Part shown: piece by piece, positions 26,101-38,100 of the stretch
Layout: each line of letters starts with the position of its first letter
Position numbering within the stretch: position 1 is the stretch's first letter
Source of the DNA: Ischnura elegans
Lineage: Eukaryota; Arthropoda; Insecta; Odonata; Coenagrionidae
DNA length: 64,000 nt
Assembly: GCF_921293095.1 (NCBI RefSeq)
Contig: NC_060254.1
Coordinates: forward strand, 62,542,069 to 62,606,068
Reading direction: 5' to 3'
Translations under genes and position numbers: made by a program
Notes under the pieces: model-generated
Database searches by the model: none
Told to the model about the DNA's origin: nothing
Seen by the model: the letters and a program-made list of their open reading frames with translations, nothing else

Positions 26101-29100
26101 CCATGACTCTAAATAAATCACTCATGCTGGAAAAAAAAACACCGCATAATCACAGTAAAATAGATGAGCGTGAAAAAATACAAAAATCCAGTAGGAATCC
26201 CATGGTGGTTGACTTCGACATCATAACTCTGACGAAATTGCCTAACTCCAGAGGCACTAACAATTCAGATGAAATCCAGCTCTGTGGAAGATTAAACCTT
26301 TTCACTCAACGGAATTTTAGGTAATCGTTATTCAAGGTCCAACCAAATTTTATTAAAAGCTCCAGAGAAACATTGTTAGTCTGAGTCAAGGTGATCAGAG
26401 CGCCGCGTAAGCAACTTCTCCTGGCTCCATTGGACCTGCATGAGGCCGTGGATATATGACAACGAATCTGGTGTTATCATCGAGTTGAATCATCATCGAC
26501 TTGTGCGCTTACTAGAAATAAGATTCTCCTTTTTGGATGGCCTCGAAAACCAAAATGTGCACACAGGAGGCTTTTTAAAGGCTCATAAATCCCTCGTTCT
26601 GCCGAGGCAACAAAACGTTAGGTTGGCAAAATTCCAGAAAACCTCCCTTTTACTAGATATTCGGTAGTTTATAATTCGGGATTAGCGATCTTCTGCTGTC
26701 CCTTTATTTCACTCATCTTTATTGATGCAATGATGATTTTTCGTGTACCTACTTACACCTTTTATTATTATATCAGAAATGCTATAGTCAAATTTTTTTA
26801 AAAAATATTTCATTAAAACAATTGTCATCCTCTCATTACTTATTTTTATTACCCATTTTTTTTAGCTGATTCCTGAAAACTATTATCCAATCTTGATTAG
26901 GTAGAGAACATTTAATCAAAGAATTTTTTGCTGGGTGCAGCACCTTTTAGTTACTTGAATTAATAATTTTAATTTATAAAAAGCTATTCCAATCGTTACA
27001 GACCATAAAACCTGAAAAAAGTGGCAAGTCCTCATTTAGTGTTTTTCCACATTTAGTGTTTTAAATTTTGTCCCCCTTGAAAAAGTTAAATCAGGATTCT
27101 ACTGTAGTTAGTGTGCTAGAGGATAGGGCTCACTGTGAAATTAAGAGATAAGTCGAATGTGGGTGTAGTGAAAGTTTGGGGTGACTCCTGAATGGCTCAT
27201 TGCAAACATACATTTAATGGTAGAATACTTGAATAAGATATTTGTTTCGGTTTCCTTTGGTATTCATTGTGGAAGTAAATCTTATTAATCCCTAAATTCA
27301 TATTAATGTGTATAACGGATGTCTTGGTATTAGGTTAATATGTATTTTTAAGTGACAAAATCATTAATATATATTCTCTTTCAGATTTCATTCTAATACA
27401 TCTTGGAGTTGAAGTAGATAGATGGCTTTTGTATCAATCAATTTGTATTTTCTCTTACAGATCTCGGAGCAGATCCGTCAGTAAGTCTAGGGTTAAGGAG
27501 AAAAAAAAGAGGGCTCGAAGTAGGAGCAAAAGTCGAGAAAAATCAAAGAAAAATAAAAAAAGAAGCAAAAGCCCTACTAAGGCCAGGAGTAGGAGCCACA
27601 GCTTGAGTAAGAGGAAGAGAAGGCGGAGCAGGAGTGGCAGCAAAGGAAGGGGAGTGAGTAAGGGGTCAAAGAAGAAAGCCAGAAGTCATAGTAGGAGCAA
27701 GGACAGAAAAAAAGATGGCCAGAATAAAGAAAGCCATGGGAGGGAGGGAAGAAAGGCCAAGAGTCGCAGCAAAAGTAAGGAAAAGAGGCATAAAAGTCAC
27801 AGCCGGGAGGGAAAGAAGGCTAGAAGCCGCAGCAGAAGCAAAGGGAAGATAGAGAAAAGCCACAGTCGAGACGGAAGGAAGGGAAGGAGCCAAAGTAAGA
27901 GCAAAGACAGGGCAGAGAAGAGTCGAAGCCAGGAGGAGAAAAATGAAAACCGAAGTAGTGTAGAGGAGAGTAGGAAAAGCCATAGTAAGGGCAAAGGAAG
28001 GGCCAAAGGGAAAGGAAAAAGAAGTCGTAGCAGGAGTAAAGAGAAACGAAGGAGGAAGAGTGAAAGTGTGAATAAGGAAAGAGATAAAAGTCGGAGCCAA
28101 AGTGTTTGCCGGAATGACATAAGCATCAGCCCTGAGAAGAGCAGGAGTATAAGTCCTAAAAAAATAATGAGTCCCAGGAAAAGTAGCAGTGCCAGCCCAG
28201 AAAAGAGTGGGAGTTGTAGCATAAATAATGGATCATGTGATAGCCTTGAAAAGATCGGGAGTGTTAGTCCTAAGGAGAGGAGCACAAGCCCAAAAGACAG
28301 AAGTGTTGGCCCCAAAGAGATATGTGCCAGTCCTATGGGGAGTCCCATGAGTGGGAATGAAAGTAAAGAAATGGATCATGAGAACAAAAGTCAAAGCATC
28401 TCTGATGAGGCAAAGAAGAGTCGAAGCAGGAGTAGGAGTAGGCCAAGGAGCTTGAGTGAGAACAAGGAAGAAATCGCTGATGCTGGTGTAGATGTGGGCA
28501 CTCATGATAAGAGGTGTCACGAAAGCATTGGAATTAAAAGTGACAATGTGAGTTGCAGTGATGATAAAGTTGTTGAAAGTGAAAAATTGGACAAGCGAGC
28601 CATCAGGAGTAGGAGTAAAAGTCTTCAACACAGTATTAGTCATAGCAAAAGGAGGAGCAGAAGCAGAAGTGGCCACAAGAGTGAGAGTCGCAAGAGGAGC
28701 AAGAGTTTAAGCATAGTTCCCCATGAAAAACGTAGCCGTAGTCATAGTAAGAGGGGGAGTAGAAGTCAGAGTCGTAGGAAGAGTCGAAGTAGGAGCAGGA
28801 GAGAAAGTAAGAGGAGGAGTCCTAGCAGGACCCATCAGGCTAAGTTGAGTAGCAGGAGGAAGAGTAGAAGCAAGAGCAGGAGGAAGAGTCGCAGCAGGAG
28901 CAGGAGGAAGAGCAGGAGTAGGAGCAGAAGGAAGAGTAGAAGTAGGAGTAGACGCAGGAGCAGAAGTAAGAGTCGAAGGAAGAGCAGAAGTAGAAGCAGG
29001 AAGAAAAGTGGAAGTAGAAGTAGGAGAAAAAGTAGAAGTCGTAGTAGACGAAGAACCAGAAGTAGGAGCAGCAGTAAGAGTAAAAGGAAGAGTAGGAGTA

Positions 29101-32100
29101 GGAGCAGGAGGAAGAGTAGAAGTAGGAGTAGGAGGAAGAGCAGGAGTAGGAGCAGAAAGAAGAGCAGGAGTAGGAGCAGAAAGAAGAGCAGGAGTAGGAG
29201 TAGAAAGAAAAGCAGGAGTAGGAGCAGAAGGAAGAGCAGGAGTAAGAGTAGGAGGAAGAGCAGGAGTAGAAGTAGGAGTAGGAGGAAGAGCAGGAGTAGG
29301 AGCAGAAAGAAGAGCAGGAGTAGGAGCAGAAAGAAAAGCAGGAGTAGGAGCAGAAGGAAGAGCAGGAGTAGGAGTAGAAGGAAGAGCAGGAGCAGAAGCA
29401 GGAAGAAAAGTAGAAGCAGGAGTAGACGGAGGAGCAGAAGCAAGAGTCGAAGGAAGAGCAGAAGTAAGAGTAGGAAGAAGAGTCGAAGTAGGAGTAGGAA
29501 AAAGAGCAGGAGTAGGAGTCGGAGGAGGAGCAGGAGTAGCAGTCGTAAGAGGAGTTTGAGCTTGATCAAGTGCTGGAGGAAAAGCCGTAGCCAAAGTCAC
29601 GGTAGGCGGAGCAGGGAGAGGAGTAAGGGGAGAGGCAGTCATGGGAAGAAAAGGAGCTTGAGCCGCAAGCGTAGCAGGAGTCCCAGCATTAAGAGAAGGA
29701 GTCCCAGTTGCAGCAAGATGCGGGGCAAGAGTGCTGAGAGGAGAAGCAGGAGCCGAAGTCGGAAGAGGTCCAAAGGTGAAAAGGAAGCCAGACATTCCAA
29801 GACATTGGAGAAGACCAAGTGAGGCACAAATCCTCTTAGCGTGCAGCATTTTCCTGAAATTATTAAATGAAAGTTTCAAATGCATTTATGTATTTCAATG
29901 TGGATATGTTGCCTTCTTTTCAAAATGAAAATGTTACCCTGTGAAATAGTTGCATGCAAGATTTTTAATGACACTTGCGTTAGTATGCACTATAATAATG
30001 GAAATGTCTTAAATTTTTTTTTAAAGCTGGTGCTATATTTTGTTCGCTTAGTTGTTTAGTTAATTTAATTTTATTATGTTAAATATCCATTGAGATGTGT
30101 TCAAGTGTAAAGATTTATTTTTCCGTGAGACTGTAAGCATTTCAGTTACCTTTATCCAAAGCAAAAGGCAAATGTATTTTTATTTCCATGTGAAATTGTC
30201 AAATGTCATTGTGTTGTGTATGTTTTTGCTGTGCGGCATTTGAGATTACATTTTGGACATTAAGTAACTTGTTAATTGTTACCAAGTTTACATTAAAAAT
30301 TGAAAACCACAAGGTTTTTTTTCTTATCCTAACCAGTTAAGAAGCTAGGTGCTGTGGTACTATTGGAAATTTGGAGGAGCAATTATTCTTTCTTTTGAAT
30401 TTTGTAACTTATTTTTTTGGAGTCATGATCTAGTTCCAAGGACAAATTTTTTTTGTTTAGTTAGCTTTTTATTTTCTGAATTTCATTGATCTTACTAAAA
30501 TTCTTACTTGGTTATTTTATTATTTTTCTTTGTTATTTTATGCTATGGCAAGTCTTAAAAGAAAAAAGTACAAAGCTCTTCATTCCATCTTGATCATAAC
30601 ACAGGCTTGCAGCAGCTGTGGGAACCGAATGTGCAGCACCAGCTCCAATTACCGCTGGTGATGTTGGGAAGAGTGGGGAGGGAGAGGAAGAGAAACTAGA
30701 CAAGGCAAGACTTCTTGAGATAGCTCGAAAGAATGCTGTGAATCTCTGGCAGCAAGGCAGCCTTCCACCTAGTGTGGTGGGGAAAGATCAAAAGGGCAAG
30801 CTACTCAGCCTGAAAGCTGGGGGAAAGAGTGTAGAAGAGCTAACAGGTACATAGTATGTAGAGTATTTGGATTTTAAAATAACTACTTATAAATCCTGGT
30901 AACTATTATAACAATTTTTTATGTTCAACGAACAGTGATACCTCAAGATACGAGTTTAATTCGTTCCGTAACATTGCGCGTATCCAATAGCAAATTTCCC
31001 CATTGAAATTAACTGAAATGCCATTAATCCATTCCAGCCCCATAAATGCTACTCAAATTGTTTTTGTTACGTGTTTTAGAATAAGAAAAATGTGTTTATA
31101 AATGACAAATATTGTATGAAAGCATATTTAAAGAGAATGTAAAGAAAAAAAACTGATTTTTACAAAGTAAACTTGTATTTTGGTTATTTAAATGCAACTT
31201 ACACTCAACTAAGATGCTGCTGTATGCTTAATTTTAGTCACTGCTTTTCTATTCCCTGGTCTTTACATTTTTTTGCGGTGTGCAGCGCTGCAGTCAGCCG
31301 TTCCTAGTGTCTCAAATTTCACTCGTGTTTCAAAGTGCTCCCTCATCAGCTCAAATCTCAAATATCTCATTTCTTGGTGCTCTCGTATCTCGAGGTACCA
31401 CTGTATTCCAATTTAAATTCTGTGAAGTTCTCTCTACTATTCCATTCAGAATCATAAGGTGGCCTGTCATAGTCAATTTACATTTTTGATGACCTTATTC
31501 TTCACCTTGTTCTCTTGAGACCGAAAGTGATGCATAAATGTGAGCAGATGTGCAATTGGTATTTCTGTATATAGACAGTACATATAACTTATTTAACTGC
31601 ATCATGAAGTAGACAAATCTTAAATCCTTGCTGAGTGTTGGTAATTAGTTATATTTTTAATTAACGGGTATAGTATGCAGGTCTAAAAGTGGTTGCTCAA
31701 TATGGCTTTTTCTTGAAAATATGCTCCATATTCAAGATTTAATTAATTTAGAGTTAACATTGTATCAGTTGTTACTTCTTTAAATCTTCTCGCCTGTTTG
31801 GAACGTACTAGATATTTAATGGCACAATCATTTGCTATATTACTCTAACACCTCAGGAATAGCTGGATATTAATGTTTTTTGGATCTCAAAGAGTTCTAC
31901 ATGTTTATTGAAATTCTTGGGTTGTAATGTTGATTCCAATTTAGGTTATCTACAGTGTCTTTTCTAGAAACAACCTTTGATTTCCTATTAAAATAGCCTT
32001 CCTTATATTTATTCAAATTGCAATGTGAAAAGGATGAAATCAATTGCTGAAGAAGAATGCATATTTGATTTGTAAATGCTGTTGTAGGTTTTTATGTCAG

Positions 32101-35100
32101 TCAATCAGATATGAAAGGAATATGAAAAAGTCGGCGTCATTGGTATCAATGGGTATGTGCTTCTAATAATGAATGATATATTTGGTTTTTCATTTCAGAG
32201 TATTGTAAAGAGCTCTCTAGGAAAGAGGCAATGGGTGAATCTTCGGACTCAGATTGCGATGGTGGTAGTGGCTCTGGGTCTCATGCTGCTCCGGTAATTC
32301 ATCATCCATTTCAAATCAAGGAGCGTCCAACGCCAGGAATGATTGGGATTGGAATCAGAGTATGTTCATATTAAAATGTCTAAATATTTCAGAAGGCAAT
32401 TTTTCATCTTGAAATCATTTTTGAATAGAAAAATTCTTTCCAATTAATTCTTCAATATCCAAGGATCGAAGATACTGAGTAAGCCTTAAATCTGGTGCTA
32501 TTGAGTGCAGCATCGTTTTTGGTCAATGCTGCTGGTTTGGGATCCATAAGGATGAATGAATAGCTAAATTTTTTAGGGTTGAATGATTTTAGTACACACA
32601 TGCTTTACAAAATAAGAGTATTGTGATTGAATTAGAACTGAATTTCTGCATTTATCTGAATGTAGTCCCCCCTTTTTTAGAAAAATGCCTGTGGTAAAAG
32701 TTAAGGAGGGACTATATTCCTACGTATTTTTCTTTTTCCCCAAATACTGAAGCTTCAAAATTGGAGAGGGGGAGACTATATTTGGAGAAATACAGTATAC
32801 TTATCCTGTGTATGTACTTCAATGCTGGGATGTATATGTGCTTCAGTTCTAACACTGCATTACTGAGTGACTTTGGATGGAGTTCTGCACGCAGATAAGA
32901 ATGTATAAATGCCTAAGGAAAAAATTTGCAATGAAAATATCGTTTGAATTTGGCCTGAGAATAGAAACAACAGAAATATCTGAGTTTAAGATAAACTTGT
33001 TGGTACCTGTGTCACCATTGTTTCTACTGGAACCTGGTGGTGTGTTGCTGGTAGCATACCTGATGGGTAGTTGAGATATTTGGATTCAAATCCTGGTCAG
33101 TTCAAGTAAGTGTTTTTCACAGCAAATTTCTTTTTTTGCTGTTATCATTCAGCTCAAATGGGAAGCAAGCACTGTGATTATGTAAACAGTCCATGGAATT
33201 GACGGCCTGAAAATTCGGACTTATTTAGTCAACTACTGATTTAACATTGTGCCAGAGTAGAAGTATGCAAATACATATCACGTATGTACAAATTCTTTTC
33301 TACCAGGTGCCTTTGTGCAAGGCACTAATTAGTTTTTGGTGACAAAAACTTTTTTCGAAATGTCTTGTTGAAAAAAAACTGCACTCAAGACCTTTTTTTC
33401 ATGGTACATTATCACATGTTTTATGGGTTAATGTCTAAATGTATGAACGTGAGAATGAACGCCAAAGTAGAGATGGGTCAAAAAGAACCGAACTGCCAAA
33501 ACGAACTGTTCACTGAAATGAACCGGTTCGAAAATGAACCGTTCTCTAAAACACCCTGTTCACTGTTCATGTCGGCACTGCACAATTGCGGCGTACTCGG
33601 TACAGTAGGTATGATCATCAAGAGGCATTTTGAACTGCAGCTTACTCGAGCAAGTGCGTTGTGGGTACAACAGATGGCGGTTACGAGGGAGGCCATCCAA
33701 GGCCGCCGAAGTGCGTCGTAGACGACCGAGCCCCTCCCCTTCTTTCTCTACTATTCCCCTCCGATAGCCACTGAACGGTTCGTTCCAACTAATATTTGAA
33801 CTGATATTTAAAATATTACAGTGGAACCTCGTTAAAGCGAGTACGGGCTATAGCGACACCCCCGCTATTACGAGAGATAGCCGATGCACCGTCAATTGAC
33901 CCTATAATAAGCATGTTAAAAAATTCGTTTTTACGAGACCCTTTCGGTGTTGGCTCTCGCCATAGCGAGGGTTTCACCGCCGGAAGACTTTCACCAAGAC
34001 TCCTTAACCTCTGTAATTGCTAGCGATCTGTTAGAAATGAAGTTAATGGAGTGCTCAGTCTCAAATTTATGTGGTAAACTGTCGTTCGATAAATATAATG
34101 ATTGACGAAACAATGCTTTGCATGATTTTTATTCAGTGCGGCGCTTATAAATTGTTTGAATAGTTAGTCGTTATTTGAGCAAGGAAATTTAGTGATGCAA
34201 AAAACATCGCCTTTCGCCTGGATTTATGCTTACGTTCATCGGATAGATGTTTATCTGTCGCCGCACCACTCCTGTTCCTGTATATCTGTTCACAACAGGT
34301 ATATTGGCTATTATTTGCTCCACCTCCGGTAAAGCGACAATTCGCTATAGCGAGTGTTTATTAGTGCACCGTGGGGTGTCGTTATATCGAGGTTGCACTG
34401 TAGTTCTTTCGAACCGTTCGTTCCAACTAATATTTGAACTGATATTTAAAATATCAGTTCTTTCGAACCGTTCGAAATATTAGATCAAATATTAGTTTCC
34501 TCGGGGCGTTCAGTTGGGATATCGCGTTCATTTTGATTTCGTATTTTGAACATTTGTGGATCTGTGGATGCATTTCCAAAAATATTGTTTAAAACGTGAT
34601 TCATGAACTCAGGAAACGATTGAACTCATGATTGTGGGACATTTTTTTCGGTCCCTTTACCAAGTTGATATTTGGACTTACTCTTTGGCGCCTACGATGA
34701 AATTTTTTAATGCGGATGCATCTCCAAAAATATTGTTTAAAACGCGATTCATGAACTTAGGAAACGATTGAACTCATGATTGTGGAACATTTTTTTCGGT
34801 CCCCTTACCAAGATGATATTTGGACTTACTTTTTGGCGCCTACGATGAAATTTTTTAATGTGGATGCATCTCCAAAAATATTGTTTAAAACGCGATTCAT
34901 GAACTTAGGAAATGATTGAACTCATGATTGTGGAACATTTTTTTCGGTCCCCTTACCAAGATGATCTTTGGACTTAGTTTTTGGCGCCTACGATGAAATT
35001 TTAATTTTTTAAGTGCGCTGTATTGTGCAATGTGGATGCATCTCCAAAAATGTTGTTTAAAACGCCTTACGATACCACACTAAGCTTTCATGTACTCTAA

Positions 35101-38100
35101 ACGTATGATAAACAATATTTTCTACCGAATGACCCTACCTGTTCACTATGAACCGATATTTTGAACTGTTCTTTTTACTGAACAGGATCAAAGTGAACGG
35201 TTCATAAAAATGAACAGTTTAACCCACCTCTACGCCAAAGTGCACTGTGTAACCAACCATCTTGTGTGATTGCATGCACAGAAAATAGAACTTTTTTAAA
35301 TTTGGTTCATGCATTCGTAGATGTTCCGTTCCGGTCCACAAAAATCATTCACGCAAACAGACATTAACTCGTACATGTTAATGTATCGTGTAAACAGGCC
35401 TTCAGAATATGACAGCAGAAAAATGAGCTTGTTTTTCCTACCTAACCAGTAGATGAATTCAGTTAACAGTTCATTCCTGACTGTTGATTGGGAGGGACAG
35501 CACAAACAACCCGAAAACTATGGACAATACCAAATTTCACTTTTATTTCTAATAATGTTCCACACAACTCATGTTAAATCAAGCAATATATCACTGCGTA
35601 TGCATACAGTTTGTTATTTTAGAATCCTTCAAGGACTCAGAGAGAGCTTTCTTGAGCTGACTGTGGATTTCTTTGGCAGTGGTAGTGTTATTGTATTTGT
35701 ATTCCCACTGCTCCATGAACTCAAGCGAACTGTCCATGTAGGCGAGTGTCTGGGTGTGACTCATGTGGTCACAACTCCCTTTGCCTCTGCTTCCACTTTC
35801 ATCATTGCCTTCACTTCCATTTCTTCATTCCTCTCCTGTTTGACTGGTTGTAATGTAAACAATATCCTTTTCCTTTGCTGTAGTCTTCCGTGATGTCTAG
35901 TATCAGCAGCCATCTTCTTGGTATAATTTCTGTTAGTTGACTTTTAGTGACAACATTTTCATCCCCTGTCCTGGAAACGTCCTCAGGTCGAGTCTCGAAC
36001 TGTTGTCATCGACGCGACGTAAGCTCGGAAGATTCATGTCAATATCCTTTTCTGATATGTTTCGGAATCACAAAGCATTTGGCATAACTGTGGAAGACCC
36101 ACTACTCCCGGATTGATCACTTGTTGATTGAGTCTATTCTCACATGTCAGCAAAAAGTAAGCATCTAATGCGAAAGCTTGGGATCTTGGGATTGGGATTA
36201 ATGAGATATTGGGACCATTCATTCCTAAGTACAATGAAAATCTTCCATTCCCTTTGGTTGTATTCAACGCTATGCAAGGCCATGGCAATAATTGAGCATT
36301 TGAGATGTGAAAAAGATCGTTGATAGCATTGTATTAATTTGTGATTCGTTATCTAGAGGAGAAATATTCTAAAATTATAAAAATATTTTTTCTGCCACTC
36401 ATTATCTTCTGCAAAGCTATAGCAGACATCTTAGTAAACTTGACACATTTCCTTGACAGTAAGTAAAGATAGTAATTGCGTTTAACAAAGGAAATTCTAA
36501 TATATATTATAACCTTGTTGTATCCCTGCATTAAAATATGATTATCCTTGTGTTTTTACATTTCATTTTATTTTTTCTAAAGGTTGTGCTAAACAGTGAG
36601 GGGGTTGAAACTCCACAACACTGATTATCTATGCAAGGATAATTGGGAGTTAGCTGTACTCGAAATTAAAATTAATGTTCTGGCATCTTAATGTGCAATT
36701 AAAAATTGACTTCTGTAGTTCCTTTGTAAGTTGTACATCTAATTGTATGCCTTCCGCCCCATTTTTTAACACTCATTGAAGGTGAAAAAGGTGTCAATTT
36801 TCTCAGAAAGAGTTGTAAAAACATCATCATTAATCAACAATCTTAAGATTGGTTTGACACAGCTCTCCATTCCTATATCCTATTCGCTAACCTTATCGTA
36901 GTGATGTATTTCTTCTCTTTTAACTCCTTTATAACCTGTCCGATATAACTCATTCGGGGCCGTCCCTTACCCTTCATCCCTTCCGCCAGTCCTTCTATGA
37001 TAGTTTTCATCAGGCCATCATACCTCAAAATGTGGCCAATTAAGTTGTCCTGTCTTCTGTTTAAGGTTTTTAGGAGGCTTCTCTTTTCTCCCACTCTTCT
37101 TAATACTTCATCTTTACTTACATGGTCAATCCATTTTATCTTCATCATTCTTCAGTAGCAACACATTTCGAATGCTTCCACTCTTGACTTCTCTGCTGCT
37201 GTAAACATCCAAAACATATGTGTACTGATTGAGGTACCTATCACACATTTCTATTGCCATTCTTATTTTATAATCCCTGATGGTTGATATTTTTAATGAT
37301 GGAGGCCCAATTGAGGTTGGTGCTGTAATTGTATGTCATATCATCATTGTCTCATTTTTTTTGAATATTTGTGTTCATTCGTACCTTTATTCAACAGACT
37401 TCTCTGCCTCCAGCCAATGCAATTATGGATAAGCCATCGGACCAGTCCAAACTTAGAATGCAATTTCCAGTTTCCAGTGGACAAGAGCATCGCAAAACAG
37501 GTATCCAATAATTTCCTAGGGTATCAATTGGACAAAATTTTCTCAGGTCTTCTAAGTTGAGAACACTGCTTCATAATGTCTCAACTATTGATAAGGATAC
37601 TGTACTTAATATGAATGGTTCATCTAGTGTAAGGAAAATTAGTGAGTTAAATTTTTAAATTATTTTTGAAATGCAGTTCTTGATATGAAGGAACAACTTG
37701 GAGTAAATTAACCTGGTTATCATTATTTACATGAACTCTGAAAAAGATTTCCTCTTATTTCAAAAAAGATGTTTTTATGTGTCGTAAATTTTCATTTCTT
37801 GTATCCTCTTAACTATAAACCTCATTCATTTACAATTTTCTAGCTGTTAATTTTTCTTTGTAACCCTTCTTGTTAGTATTTATTTCTATCTGAAATCTTG
37901 CCATCTGGGTGAGCTTCTTACTGATAGCATTTGTCATTGAAATTTTTTTGTTATATTTGAACAGAAAGTGATTCACCCCTGGCCATATGCTATCATGAAG
38001 AGCCTAGTGTTGTGGAAGATAATGAATTAGTTCCTGGCGACATTATTGAGGAAAAAGAGAAAATATTAGTTGATCCTAGGGACCAGGTGTTCCCTGATTA

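Larger units (their letters stand above)
19516..27460 (+). other. SON intron 3, large and full of repeats
   Basis: The intron is 7.9 kb. It holds a TTAA-type element (20118-20712), a possible alternative terminal exon (21173-21253), a GC-richer unclassified stretch (21480-21900), inverted repeats (22771-22948 and 25445-25621), a pair of direct-repeat ends (22714 and 24142) and a decayed LINE on the minus strand (23390-24130). Open stretches at 25722-26667 have no recognised domain. Confidence 0.65.
33468..35232. mobile_element. hAT-like transposon, 1.77 kb, with nested Tigger and internal tandem repeat
   Basis: It is flanked by a perfect 8-bp duplication CGCCAAAG (33460-33467 and 35233-35240). 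The ends are inverted repeats: TAGAGATGGGTCAAAAAGAA on the left and, reversed, TAGAGGTGGGTTAAACTGTT on the right. Subterminal parts are dense in GAACNGTTC-type palindromic motifs. A Tigger-like element sits inside at 33819-34400. A 148-bp unit is repeated from 34564. I find no intact transposase, so the copy is non-autonomous. Confidence 0.85.
32360..37397 (+). other. SON intron 6, 5.0 kb, repeat-rich
   Basis: It contains a tRNA-like repeat (33025-33125), a hAT-like element with a nested Tigger-like element (33468-35232), a decayed minus-strand coding segment (35590-36290) and a LINE 3' fragment (36873-37148). Confidence 0.65.

Noticed and set aside
28233-29885. Long open frames opposite and out of frame with the RS exon (for example 392 codons at 28707-29885 minus and 183 codons at 29008-29559 plus).
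   Set aside because: They come from the low-complexity AGN codon array, which lacks stop triplets in several frames. Their products are simple Leu or Pro/Ala/Thr or Gly/Val repeats with no domain.
34564-35075. Regularly spaced repeats that might suggest a CRISPR-like array.
   Set aside because: Units are contiguous 148-bp tandem copies inside a transposon, with no short repeats and unique spacers, in a eukaryotic genome.
35453-35893. A 146-codon + strand frame in SON intron 6.
   Set aside because: The opposite strand shows better protein-like segments (35590-35900), and this frame is hydrophobic and compositionally a shadow of them.
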